Shown here: positions 1 to 12,400 of the stretch, piece by piece | Layout of the letters: each line of letters opens with the position of its first letter | How positions within the stretch are numbered: the stretch's first letter is position 1 | Source: Diploscapter coronatus | Lineage: Eukaryota > Nematoda > Chromadorea > Rhabditida > Rhabditidae | Length of the DNA: 64,000 bases | Reading direction: 5' to 3' | Assembly (NCBI GenBank): GCA_964036155.1 | Contig: OZ038423.1 | Span: 56,745,249-56,809,248, forward strand | Notes under the pieces: model-generated | The model's input: only the letters and a program-made list of their open reading frames with translations | The model's database searches: none | Told to the model about the DNA's origin: nothing | Translations under genes and position numbers: made by a program

Positions 1-2216
1 CCCGTAGACATAAACAAAATTTTCCAACCTCCTCACAAAGCTTCAGCTTCTCCTGAGCGCTGTCGAAGTCGAAGTTGACGTAGAGACAGGTCAGGAAATC
101 CGTCACTGGGTCATGGTAGCTGTGACGCACCTCCAAGTAAAAAATTGCATGGTCGAGAAAATTTGCATTCCTTATTCTTCAAGTTCTATTTGAGAAAAAC
201 CGACCATTTTAATAACGGAGACGAGCTTCTTGATGATGTTCGGCTGCTTGATTTTGCCCGTCATCACAGCCACCACCAGGTAACGCAGCAAATGGGGACA
301 GAGGATCTGAAATCTACACAAGTTTCTACTTTTATTTTTCTAAAAAAAATCAAAGTAACAATCAAATCATTTTCAACTTCATCATTAATTTAATTTGCAA
401 AAAAAATTCCCGACCTGAATAGTGTTGAGATAGTTGTAGTTGTGGAAAAACAGGTCGACGATCTCGTTCCTGCCATTTGCGGAGTTGAAGTAGACGAACA
501 GAGACCAATGCAGAAGCCAGGCGCGCTTAAGTTTGTAAATTTTAATTTACTGATAATTTTTCATTCAAGTTTTCGTCAATTTTCAAATTAATTTCAGTTT
601 CAGAGATAGGACAAATTTCAAGAAACTCTTAAATTTAGATGTTTTTAGGAAACATTTTTGAAATAATCTGGATATTGTAAAGCGTCAAAATTTGATCAAT
701 ACAGAGAGAACGTAGCCAACTATTTCCGAAAATGCCGAATTTTTAGGCTCTTATGAAACACATTCGGCATATTTTGAAACTTAAGATTATGAAAGTAGTG
801 GGTGAACTAACAAGTTTATTTAAATGCTGGATTTTGGGTTTCTTAAAATGTATCCATTTTCAACGTACGTGATGAATGAGCTCCGCCTCGGTGTCGAACG
901 GGTTGGCATCGATGTAGACTCTCAGCTTGAGAAGGTCGTCACGGGCGTGGTCCCATTCCTCAAGTTTTTTTTTTCATAAAAATTCGGAAAATATTGACTC
1001 GAACATCAAAAATACATTATTTTCAATTTATCAAGAATTTTCTGTGAAATAGTTTCGAATAATTCCGACTAACAAATTTTTATACTTTCACCCTTTTATC
1101 AAGAATTGCCAGAACCTATATTAGAAATTTCTAAACTAGCTGTGACAAAGCTAAATCCACTATTACCTATTATAATTCTGGTTTATTACAATATTTTCGC
1201 TTTTATTAAGGATCCCTGTGACCTACCATCAGCATAATCTCACTGGCGAGTTTGCCGTAGAGCGCGTTCAGATAGTTCTTCAGATCGTGCTGCGGGACGA
1301 GTTGGCGATAGTACTGGAGAAGCACCTGGAAATATAAAGTTAGGGGTGATTTGTTGTTTCTCAGAAATCCGTTAATTTCTATCGTTTCTAGATTCTTTCA
1401 AAATACAGTAATCCCTTACCGAAGAAGACATGTAGTCTCCGCACTCGTACTGCAGCTTGGCGTATTTGTAGAGCGTGTCGAGCATGTCAGGAGTGAACTG
1501 AACGAAATTGTTGAAGAATGAAAATTTGTGCGTTTTTGAACTACTCGAATCAATTTCAATTTTTGTCACTCAAAACTCCTATGAGCATTATTTCTTAGAT
1601 TTTGTTCTTAATGCCAATTTTTCATACATACATTGTAGTTGGTCTGGAGATTTTCGAGGAAACTGGTGAACTCCTCCGGCTTGAGCACTTTGGCCAGGTT
1701 CTCCTTGACCGCGTCCTGCTCCAGGATTGCCAGAATCGGGTTAACCTAAAAACATTTTCTTGCACAAATTTGTTTTATTATTTAAAATTTTATTCTTTTT
1801 TTTTTAGAATACCTTGGCTTTGAGCTCTTCCCTCTCCTTCGCGATCATCTCCCTTTTCTGCACCAGCTCAGGGGGCACCTAAAATTAAAAATAATTTTAG
1901 AAAACGCATTAAAAATAGAAAAAAAAAACCTGATCAGCCGGATAGGTCTCGATCAAGTTGTCGATATAGTTGGTCTGTGAGAGAATCGCGCGTTGCGCCT
2001 CGCGAATGGACTTGTCGTCGAACAGCTGAAAATATTTATTTTTAAAATCTAATTTAATTCTGCAGAAAAAGCTTGTTGGTTAAAGAAAGTTATTTAATTT
2101 TTTCTATAAAAAATGAAAAAAAAAACCTTTCTCGGCTCCAGGAACTCGAGAAGTGGCATGATGAGATGCACATCCAGGAAGGGCGCGAGCTTGAACGTCA
2201 AGTCGAATTCCGACAT
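1..2216 (-). CDS. eif-3.E: Eukaryotic translation initiation factor 3 subunit E (eIF3e/INT6), 3' part outside the window
   Basis: Subunit of the eIF3 scaffold on the 40S ribosome. Ten exons are visible: 2127-2216, 1930-2025, 1813-1878, 1632-1745, 1420-1497, 1227-1325, 869-958, 415-525, 205-306 and 29-130, giving 316 codons. All nine introns are phase 0, and a donor at 27-28 leads off the edge. The start [15 protein letters not shown] matches the human start (MAEYDLTTRIAHFLD). Further landmarks are [31 protein letters not shown] and [15 protein letters not shown], all near-identical to family positions. Human eIF3e has 445 residues, so the PCI domain and C-terminus lie left of the window. The start is divergent from the NAA80-like gene 394 bp away, so the two probably share a promoter region. 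Confidence 0.96.
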
Positions 2217-2610
2217 TTTTGTTTGGAAAACTACCTTGAATTTATAATTAAGAAAAGAAAAACGAAATGTGAAAAATAACGAATTTCTCCTTAGAAATTA
2301 TCCTAAATGCTTTTAAAATTAGGAAAAAAGCGAAAAATGCTGAAACAGTGGAATAAGTTTCAAAAAGATCCAAGAGACTTGAAAAATTCAAAATAAAATC
2401 TCTGACGCAAAATTCTGCACCAAATGCGCCAAAGTGCATTGCACCACGAAACAGTTGTTACACTGGGGTGCAGAATTTTACAATTTTCCAGAGGATTTCG
2501 CGATTTTCCTAAATTTTCCGAAATTCATTAGAATTTTACATTTTTTCCGTAGAAATTCTTAAAATTTCAGAAACCCGAAAATCGGGGTATGGGGCTGAAA
2601 AAATCGAGAG
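2217..2610. promoter_or_regulatory. Intergenic region between divergent eif-3.E and NAA80-like gene
   Basis: This is a 394-bp AT-rich spacer between two divergent start codons, so it presumably carries both promoters. A pyrimidine tract ending in TTTCAG at about 2564-2570 precedes the NAA80-like start by about 40 bp and could accept a spliced leader. No other motif stands out. Confidence 0.45.
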
Positions 2611-3952
2611 ATGGAGGAGAGGAGCAGTAGATACTCGATCGTGAAATTGTTTGACAGACAGGACAGACTCTGGGACAGCGTTAAATTACTGAATGAGGTG
2701 GGATTTTTATTTTTTTCGGGAAACCAAGAAAGAATTATAAATCGAAGCGTAAAGCGAAAACGGAGAATATGAGGAGTTTTTGAAGCGTATTTTGAAAATT
2801 CCACTCCCAAATAGATGGAGGAGTGAAGGAACAACTACTCGAAATTTTTGAAAGATAAAGATAAGGTCGATTTGAAGCGTATATCATTCACTTTATGAAA
2901 ATTGGATTTCGATAACTTTCCGAGGTATCACGAGGACAATGAAATTTTATAAGTGATGATAAATTCAAGCTGAGACATAACCTAATAAGAAATTAAAAGG
3001 AAAAAAGGCTTCAGGAATGGCCCCGAAGCGACGGCTCTCGCGAGCACTCGCAGAAGAAGTCGTGCCGGCCCTCACCACCGATGAGTTTCCTGCTGCTGGA
3101 AACAGAGTCAGATAAGCTGATCGGTCACACCAGGGCTTGTCTCTTACCTAATAGGTAAAATTTTACTTGTTTACTGAATCACAAATTAGAATAGTAGCTA
3201 AGATATTATTTATCAAGTAGAAAGATACCACAATCTTTCACTAATAAATGAAAAAATCTAGAAGTGGATACAATTAAATGGATTTTTAAAGTTTGTGTTA
3301 TTCCAGACCAACCGCATGCTGGATCGAGTCCGTTCTAATCCGGAAGGATCACCGCGGAAAAGGACTCGGAAAATTTCTGATGACCGAAGTCGAGAAGTGG
3401 CTCAGAGCGAATGGATTTGATGAAGTTGGAGTTCTTTTTAAATGAAAAAGTTACCTTTCGAATTTTTTCATGCCTTTAAAAAACAACGATTCTGTACCCC
3501 TTGGAAATTTTGGATTTTTTCATTTTAAAATTTCAGAGCTATTTATCCACTGACGATCAAGTTGAATTCTATCAGCATTGCGGCTACGAGAAATGCGCCC
3601 CGATTCTGCACTCTACCGTGTCCACGTCCGTCTTTCCCATATGCGCTTTACTACAGGAAGTAAAATTTTAAAATTAGAGCCGCCCCTAATTTTTCTAAAT
3701 CCACTTTCAAATGAATCTTGTCCCTTTTCCTAAATCTAACATTTTTAGAACCCGCCCCCAGAAGACACTTCAAAGAAACAAGACATTTCGAGCTCAGAAA
3801 AGTCAGCCGCGGTATTGCATGTGAACGGTATATCGATACCCTTGGCTCCGCCCCCTCCTCCGGCCCCACCCACTCAAAAGAAAAGTTCGAATAGCTCGAT
3901 AGGAAACGTAGACCATCAATTTATGAAAAAAAAGATTCTAAAATTAGCATAA
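2611..3952 (+). CDS. NAA80-like N-alpha-acetyltransferase (actin N-terminal acetylation), GNAT fold
   Basis: Exons 2611-2697, 3015-3154, 3307-3424, 3537-3659 and 3749-3952 give 223 residues with consistent phases. The family acetylates the processed acidic N-terminus of actin using acetyl-CoA. The sequence shows LLNEEWPRSDGSREHS (human NAA80: LINEQWPRSRTSRLHS), a GNAT acetyl-CoA loop RKDHRGKGLGKFLM (R/Q-x-x-G-x-G/A type) and LYL-like STDDQVEFYQHCGYE (human THDQVHFYTHLGY). The tail has a proline run PLAPPPPPAPP, which in human NAA80 binds profilin, and ends FMKKKI near the stop, like the lysine/aspartate-rich human end. An upstream ATG at 2589 is out of frame. An AATAAA lies at 4054. The protein is shorter than human NAA80 at its N-terminus. 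The assignment rests on motif order, so a different GNAT is unlikely but possible. Confidence 0.87.
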
Positions 3953-4293
3953 TTTCATTGGGATTCTCTAGAAGTCAGCAATTCTTGTCTGTATTTTATG
4001 TTGTATATCGTTTCATTGTCAAAAGGTGCTCGTCAGTACAAACGCTTTATACTAATAAAGTGGTTTTTTTTCAAAACTTATTAGATCAAATTTTCAAGCA
4101 TTTTATAAGAGGTCAAAAATACCGTATTCTTTCGAAAAATAAAGTACCTATGACAAGTATGAGAATAGAAGGATACTCTTCAATTAGAGAATACGGCAAT
4201 TGATGTTTCATATGAATATGGTATGTAGAATGGCTTATCTTCAAGGTAATCTTCAGTTTAAAAAGTTCAAAAAATTATGTTTGAAAGGAAAGA
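3953..4293. other. Convergent 3' spacer
   Basis: This is the AT-rich gap between the 3' ends of the NAA80-like gene (+) and the ground-like gene (-). It holds the likely poly(A) signal AATAAA at 4054-4059 for the plus-strand gene. I see no further gene or repeat. Confidence 0.5.
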
Positions 4294-5491
4294 TCAGACC
4301 ATCCTTCGTTGCGATGAATCCGAAAGCTGTTTGAAGACGTAGCAAGTGACGTCGCCCACCGTATGCTGACAATACACCATTGTGCTGGTAATGTACGAAA
4401 AGTCACCCCGAGCACAAATCACGTTGTATCTGAGATTTGCATATTTTTGTTTCAATAAAATCTAATCCTGCATCTATTAGTCATTAGAATGATTCTTGGT
4501 ATCTTTAGGGTTAAATTGAAACTTGTTTGGTACAGGATAAGATAAATCCCGAAACTCGTATTTCAAAAAATTTCGTTCTCTAGTTCGTTTGAAATATTTT
4601 GTTGAATTATTGTTGAAAGCATCTACCTTATCGCTTTTCAGAAAAACTCGTCAAGTCTCAAGATAAAATGAAACGTATTTAAAAGTGATAAGCTTAAAAA
4701 AATTCTACCTTCCACCCAAAATCCTTTCCGCTTCCAATTGTATCCTTTTCTTGGCAATTGAAGTCACTCTGTCGATGTTTTGAATGATGACATTTTTGAG
4801 ATCGTCAGAGTTGCACTTCGCGTCACCAACCTCGACTAATTCGGATTGGCGTTTATCTCGGAAATTCTGAAATTTTCTTCTTTGAAAACATCTAAATTTT
4901 TGAAAAATCTTTAAAAACAAAAAAGATACCGTAATCCCCCTTTTCATCCTCTTCATTTTTTCCTTCTTACACCCGGTGCCACAAGATGATACCATCGGTG
5001 TGCAGCAGGTTTGAGTTTGGGCCTAAAAATTCCCAAATCCGGATTTTGTTGAAATTCGGGAAAAAATTCCTACCACCGGAGCCGGTTGGCACATTTGGAT
5101 TTGCATGGGTGGACAGGGGTTGACTGGCGCGCAAACGGGAGGGGGAGAGCTGCATTTTGAATTTTCGAAAATTTGAAAAAGATGGGTTAATTTGACGAAT
5201 TTGGATAAAAACTTCTAAATAACTTCGAATTTAGGTCCTTACATTTAATTACAGAAGAAAAATCATTTTTGATGTTTCTAACACGATGAATCAGTGTTAG
5301 AATATTTTTAGTAGATTTTTTTTTTAAATTAGTCACAATAAGGAGCTATAATTGAGGGTCTAACATTCCTTCCAAATTTAAAACTCGCTTGAAACATACC
5401 ATGGCGGACAACAACCGTTTCCACTAGAGGGGAATAAAAATCCCTCGGCTAAAAAATTCACGAAACACGAAATCACAACGAAAATTAGCAT
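4294..5491 (-). CDS. Secreted ground-like (Grl) domain protein, hedgehog-related nematode family
   Basis: Five exons (5400-5491, 5074-5149, 4930-5022, 4709-4866, 4294-4429) encode 184 residues. Residues 1-15 or so (MLIFVVISCFVNFLAEG) form a signal peptide. A Cys/Pro-rich spacer follows (GCCPPCSPPPVCAPVNPCPP region, about residues 27-50), then a basic segment (KKEKMKRMKRG). The C-terminal ground-like domain starts near KCNSDDLKNVI and carries the four expected cysteines in KCNSDD, NVICARGDFSY, VYCQH and VTCYVF. Ground-like proteins are secreted and usually made by epidermis, glia or other cuticle-facing cells; their molecular role is poorly known. Splicing between exons 1 and 2 restores the CCPPC motif, which supports the model. 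I do not know which grl paralogue this is. Confidence 0.9.
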
Positions 5492-6468
5492 AGTTGAACT
5501 GATTAAATAGGTAGTTAGGATAATTAAATAGATAATTAGTCAATTAAAAATCGTCGAAACTTTCTAACGATGGAAATATTCTTTGCCCTGACTGGTCTCT
5601 CTGACAGTCGCCTTTCCGTTAATCTCCTCATTTCTCTTTTTAGGAGATTTACAGGTTCTGAGAACTCCCTTACTTGGAATAGGGCTAATCTCAGTCCCTG
5701 ATCTTACCGGTCTAATAAACTCGATTCAAACGAGTCATATAAAATCCGGGGAATGAATTATAGATCAGCAGGATTTTTTTTCAAACCTTAACCTATTCCT
5801 TATCGTTAAATTAGAAATTCGATTTTTAGAGGTGATCTCTATATGACGACATTCAAAGTGGTTAAAGTGAGAAAAGAGGAATAGTGCAGGAAAAGAAAGA
5901 AAAGCGCCGTCATGCAGTTATCTTCATGATTTTCATAAAACTCTTAAATGTTCATATTTTATTAACGTTTTCATTAGAAAAATTCTTTCAAAGATAAAAT
6001 AAAACTTTATTCCAACGATGTTTCAATAATTATTCTTTCCGAAAATCCAGATAAAATTTAGAGATCTTTTCCAAGTTTCTCCATATCAATTGTTGGCGTT
6101 GGCATCTGTGAAAAACGTCTTTCTTTCCTCTCTTCATTCTCCATACTATTTCCAGAAAAATACTGTCATCGCTTCAAAAAATAATTAATAAAAGTGGTAT
6201 CACAAAAATCGATAAAAATATCATATGAATTTTCTGACCCTATAAGTTTGATTCGCAACATTGCACTACCAAATCTCTACCCTATGCCCTATAGGTAAGT
6301 TATTACTTTTTAAACTGGCCCAAAATATGCATGTTCGTTGAATTGTTGTGGTACTACTTTTATTAATTGCCCTTCAAAAAGCACTCGATGTTTTTCATTC
6401 TAATTTAGTCCATTCAAAATTGAATAAAATTAGCGTAATTTTACCGTATCTTTTTGTCCCTCGAAACT
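5492..6468. other. Intergenic region between smg-3 3' end and the ground-like gene
   Basis: This 977-bp AT-rich interval should hold the smg-3 3'UTR and the promoter of the ground-like gene, since both lie on the minus strand. Words such as AATTAAATAG/ATAATTAG recur at 5500-5550. A 15-codon minus-strand ORF (about 6061-6107) follows a CACAG acceptor, but I could not join it in phase to smg-3. Nothing else is recognisable. Confidence 0.4.
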
Positions 6469-9400
6469 TCACGAGTGCCCTCCCCTCCTTCGCTTGTTCT
6501 CGAAGTGTTTCTTGAAGTTGCCATACTGTTGTTCATCCTCTTCAGCCTGTTGACGAATTGAGTGACCCAAGGTTAGTCTGGAAAATTTTGTGGTAAGTTT
6601 CAAAAATTCTTCAAATTTTTGAAAACAACACAATTCAGTGGATCGTGCTTGGGTAAAAGAAAAAAAATCCTGATACTTTTAGAAATTTAAAAAATTAGAT
6701 GTTTCACAAATCTATAATAATTGGTTCTTTCGAATATTTTCAATTTCAGGTATCCATAATGATCAAAGAAAATGGAACTTAGAGAACTTTCTAGATTTTA
6801 GGATCAAAGTTGAGCATGCTCCAAAAATCATTTATGACTTTTGCCTTCTAGACATAACAACTTCTTCTTTATCAGATACTATTCAAATCGAATGAAATTC
6901 CAATTTCAGGAGAGTGCCCTACCGTTTGAGTTCCTCCTTTTTCATTTGCTCCTGCTCTTTTTCTCGCGCCCACGCCTCTTGGAGTTTTTCGTTGTCGAGT
7001 TCGACTTTTTTCAGGGCTGGCTGAAAAAATACAAATTTTAAGAAAAATAAATAAATTTTTTAGAAAAACTCAGTAATAATAATAAAAAAAATTCAAGTCT
7101 TGCCTTATTTCCCTTGCCTCTAATCATGAGTTTGACTTTTTGGGATCCAGATTTCAGATCGCCCTCCTCAGTGTCCGTGTCGTCGTCATCGTCATGTGTT
7201 TCTAAAATCGAAGTAAATTTGAAAAGTATCTCTTGAAACAATTAGCAATTAACAACTGACTATCAATCTTGAAAAATCTCAGATATCTTCAATGCTTTCT
7301 GAAACTTATTCCGTTTTTAAAGACATTAAATGAATTTGATATTCAGACATCGTCTAGGGGAAAAAATCGCGAATATTTGAATTTTTATTAAAATTATTTA
7401 TTTTAAACATCTAGATTATATCGATTACCCTAGATGATATTAATGGCATTTCAACCCATCATGAAACTTAGTAAAACAAATTTTATAGGAAAGAAAATCT
7501 CACCAAAAGCGATTCTCTTTCCCTTGGTTTTAACAGTGGCTGGCAACGTCAGGTCGCCCGTAGTCTGGGTTGGCGGTGCATTAGGAGCATTCTGAAAATG
7601 AATTTCACCAATTTTAATCTTTGCCTATTGAAAAATTCAAACTCCATCATTCATTGAAAAAGTGCTATTTTAGCCTTATCAAATTATCTCTTCTTAGAAA
7701 ATTTAGATAGTTATTTACTAAATGAATTCGTTAATACATTTTCTAAATTTTTTATTTAATAAAGTAAAAAAAAAACGTATTTTTTTTTCAAAAATGTTTA
7801 AAAGTCCAACCCGATGAGTCTCTGTGTACATTTTGTCGAACTCCCTGATGAAGTCCTCATCGTCCTCGTCCAACTCCTTCCGCTCGTCCTCCTTCAGCAC
7901 CACATTATCACCATAGTCCGTGTCGTCACAGTAGCTCAGACCGGAATCACTTAATTTTAATTTTTATTAAATTATGAGACTTTCATTAATGAAACATATC
8001 TAGGAATTTCACCATTTGGAATCAATTTGAAACCTAAGAAATTTTTGCAAATAATTTCCTCTAAACTAACTATTACCTTGAATACAACAGAGGACAACAA
8101 CTTTCACTCGTATGATTTTACCTTGAAACTATTCGAGATTAGTTTTGGTACGTTGATTAAAACATGAGAGAAATTTTAAAAGGTAGGTAGCTTTCAAAAA
8201 ATGCCCACCCGATTTCATCCTCGGTCGTGCCGCCCTCTTCATTCGAAATGTCGTCTGATTTTCGACGATGTTCAGGCTCATCTTCATCCTCGACGTCTTC
8301 TTGGTTTTTCATCTGAAAATGTTTTTTAAATGTTTCAATACACTTTAATTTTCAATCGTCCTTTAGCCAGAAACTACAGAAGACTTGAAAATATCCAAAA
8401 ATTTGAAAAATTGTATAACTTTCAGCGATATTCTTTTCCTACAATGGCCTACTGTTGTAGAGGCATTTGATACGAAGCTGAGCACATACAATTTCTTCTT
8501 CGAAAGTTCAAGGATACGTTTCAAAAATCTACCATTTTCAATTATTCCAATTTACAACAGTATACCTACCTTGTGAGTTAATAGTAAAAATGTTTCAATT
8601 CAAAAGTTACGTTTCAAATATTCAATATGTTTAATAATCAAATTTCAAAAGCAATTCGCTTTCTACCAATGCATCATTTCCGATAACTGAAAAGGCCGAC
8701 CTTATTCTTGAATTCCGCTTCCATTTTTTCGACCTTTTCGTTGGCCTCTTTCAGACTGCCTGGCGGGTTCTTCTTTCCCATGAATTTCATGCAATCTTTG
8801 AATTCGACTTCCACGTCGATCGGGAAACTGAAATTTATTCTTATTTTATCTTAGTTTCTTTCAGAAATTCAAATTTCCTTACGTAGGCTGTTCCATATCC
8901 TCACTCATCGGCACATTCTGGAGCCAGGTATTTCGCTTCATCCAGTAGTACCTAAAAGCCTTTAATTTTCTAGGTCCAAAAATATTGCTTCAAAAAATTT
9001 TTAACACTTCATTTTTCTACAATAACACTAAAACAAAATTTCCCTTTTAGTTTTTTAAAAGGTAGAAAAACGTATAATCAGAAATTTCGAGATTTTTAAG
9101 AATAGTTTTTTAGAAACAGAATTTTTCAAACCTTTGAAAATAGGTGATGAAGTAGTCCATTTTCGAGTGTCCCTTCTGGAAGTAGTCCCCCACGGTGACG
9201 ACCAGTTCACAGGTCAAATGGAGTCGAAAGAAGTCGGCAGATTGGATGTCCTGCTCGATGTCGAACGAAATCAGATTGTACAGCGTCTGGAAATGGCAAT
9301 AGTTTTAGGAGCCTTTAAAAATGCGAAATTATAGACATGCTTCAGAAAACTTTCATGGCAAATTTCATGGAACGCTGTCAATAATCCAACTGCTTCGAAA

Positions 9401-12400
9401 TGACAAAATCAATATAAATTTTCAATTTGGAAAGGTATGTTTCAAAAATGCCTAAATTTCTTCTAATAAGTTACGAATAATTGATATCAGAATTTCTAAG
9501 GAGATAGTATTTCCAAAAATTCAATTTGAACCTAGAAAAAAAGGAGTGCGAGTTGTTTGATCTCCAAGGCATGTTAGGCAAAAAGGGGTGATAATATTTC
9601 AGTGATTTGAATTCTTACCGTAAAAATGATAGGATTCTCACAGACGGTGTAGTTGTAGAGCTCGCCGAGGTATTTGACGGAGGCGACCGCGAACTGGTTG
9701 AACACCATCGGGACTTCCAGCGACATTCTCAAAAGTGAGATTTTTAAAAATAGGTTTCATCGTTTTTATATAATGACCCTTTGGAGCATAGATACATTAC
9801 CCATAGTTTTTACTGTGTAATCTTAATTAAAATTTGATTGCATGTTTCAAAAATCATTTAAATTTCGTAAATACGTCAATATTTTCTGATTCATTGCACC
9901 AGTTTTGCTGCTTGAAGATAGAGTAAAAAGTGCCAACCTAATCGTCTCGGTGATGTTATCGATGATCTGCACGCCAATCCAGTCGTGGTATTGAATCGCA
10001 TTCAGCCCCGACACGGCATTCGCCAGGTTGTGCAGCTGAGAGTACGGCAGCAGCCAGGGAGACGACAGATAGTACATCGCCCAGCCTGAAGAAATCAAAA
10101 TTCAAAAATGAAGTTTGACAAAAATCGAGGGAAAATCACTAAACTTCAAAGAAAAATACTTTTACAATGAACTTGAATAAAAGCCATCGAAAAACCATTT
10201 TGTCTTTCAATTTTCAGAAATTTAACGAAAAACATTCCATATTTGAATTTTCTTTCAAAAACTTGTAAAAGCCATGTTTTAAACAAGAAAAAATCAACTT
10301 CAAAAACTCTCAGACCTACCCCTGACTTTTGGATCAACCCAGTCGATTTTTCTCAAGCACTGAATGGTTTCGTTCACCGATTTCGAGTTGATGCTTAGGA
10401 TCAGGTTTCTGGAAAAATCAAGGATAAATCTTTTAAAAATTGTATTTCTAGGAAAAACCTCTAATTACCTGATATAAAGTTGCATCGGAGGCAATTCCTT
10501 AGCCTTGTATCTCCGACCGTCCTCAGGAGGAATGCAAGCGAAGTAAGCGGTTTCAATCAGCACCTGAAATTCAAAAAATAGGAGAAAAGCTGGTCTTCAT
10601 TTTAGAATGCTAATTTTGGGTAGACATTCAATTTTCCTTACAATTTGTCGTTCGTCCTTGAGCCGTTCCTTTTTCGTTTGCACGACTTCCAGAAGCTGCT
10701 TCATTTTCGAGTGGCAGTCAGTGCTTCTGAAACGTTAGAACCATGAAATTCCCTTTTTCACCAACACTGGTAATGGCAGAACCAGTTTTGAGTTAAATTT
10801 TCAGAATATACGAAGATTTTGAAGTTGATTCAATAAAATTTTAAATTATTCATATGATTAAGACAACAAACAAAACGACTACTAGTCATAGCTTTTTTCC
10901 ATACAACATAAAGACTCTCTGAAGTCTAACCTGTACATATACATGCCCCCGTTCTCGATCATCGCAGCAGCCATGTCGATGAGATGGCCGTGGAAATAGT
11001 AGACCAGTTGACGCAAACACGAAAGACCCTCGGCTCGGGGGATTATACCGAATTTCATCTGAGAAAAAGAAAATTTTTAAAATCTTGAATTTCCGTGCCT
11101 TTCAACTATTTATAATATGGACTTCACATGATCTCTCGTTTAAACTTGAAAGTTTCAAACTAAAAAAGTTGGGTTAAAAATTGATTTTCAGGAAAAAAGC
11201 GGAACTTATTGATCGGGTATGCACATAATATTAATCTAGTAGAGAATATTTGAAACCTACCAACTCAGTGATGAAAATGCAGCATTTGATTTTCTCCTCG
11301 ACTCGTACGAATTCCTTTCGGATGGGCTGGATGAATTCTCTGGAAAATTATCAAAATTACGCCAAGTTTCAAAATGTCATCAATTAAATCTAATTAAAAT
11401 AAGTGCAACTATTTGAATAGATATTGCAGATTTTATAAACTCGAAAGAATATACTTGGCAAGTCATCAAATATTTCATTTTTGTAAGTTTAAAAATCATA
11501 GAAGTTCTGCCGATATTAAACACAATGAAGCTTGTCTATTTAAAATATATATATATATATTAAAAGTGACCTGAACTGTTGAATTAGTTGGTTGATGACC
11601 TCGGTCGTCACATCTGGCATCACATTGTTCAAGGAGCAGATGAGTCTGGCGTAGAATGGCAGAATGTCCATTCGCGATGATTCCACTCCGAGGAGAGCCT
11701 TCACAAGCCTCTTCCTATAAGCCTGAAAATCACTGTTTCAAGAGAAGATAAAAATCGAAATATAAATAAATATCTTTAATGCACATCACATATACTCATT
11801 AAAATACTAAAAATAGCAAATACCTCGGAGTACGTTTTGAAAGCCATTATTTTATCATGAGAAAAGGCATTCAAAAAGGTTATTTAGAGAGTCGGGATTA
11901 AAATTAGAATAAACTTTGGGAATTTTTTAAAAAAATTTAGAAATCCCTACCTTGGTATTCAAATTCGAAACGAAGAAAAGAGCGGCCTGATCTGCAAGTT
12001 CCTTATTGACGAGGTGGTCCAAATCCAGGGTGAATTTCTGAAAATCGAACATTTTTAGTTAAAACAATCTTTTCAAATAATCAAATTTACCTGCCACTTG
12101 GCCTTCATCTCTTCAGTGCCAAAACTACTCGGATCGACGACGACTTCGTGAATTTGGGAGGTCGGGGTTGGCGAATTTTCTCGGGAGGAACTAAATTAAG
12201 AATAAAAAGAAATTTACAAATTCATTAGGCTTCACAAAATTATTATTCAAGGTTGTTGAGAAGAATAATTCGCCTAATTCGAGCAATTTTATAATATTTT
12301 AAAAATGAAGTAAAAACCCACGATGGGAAATTGCTTGAGTCTTGAGGCTGGACGTCCTGCTGCGAAGTCGACAAAACCGAATCGACGTCAATCGCGTCAA

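Noticed and set aside
6061..6107. Mini-exon (MPTPTIDMEKLGKDL, stop) as an alternative last exon of smg-3
   Set aside because: The only usable donor in the last smg-3 exon is phase 2, which does not join it in this frame. Nothing else supports it.
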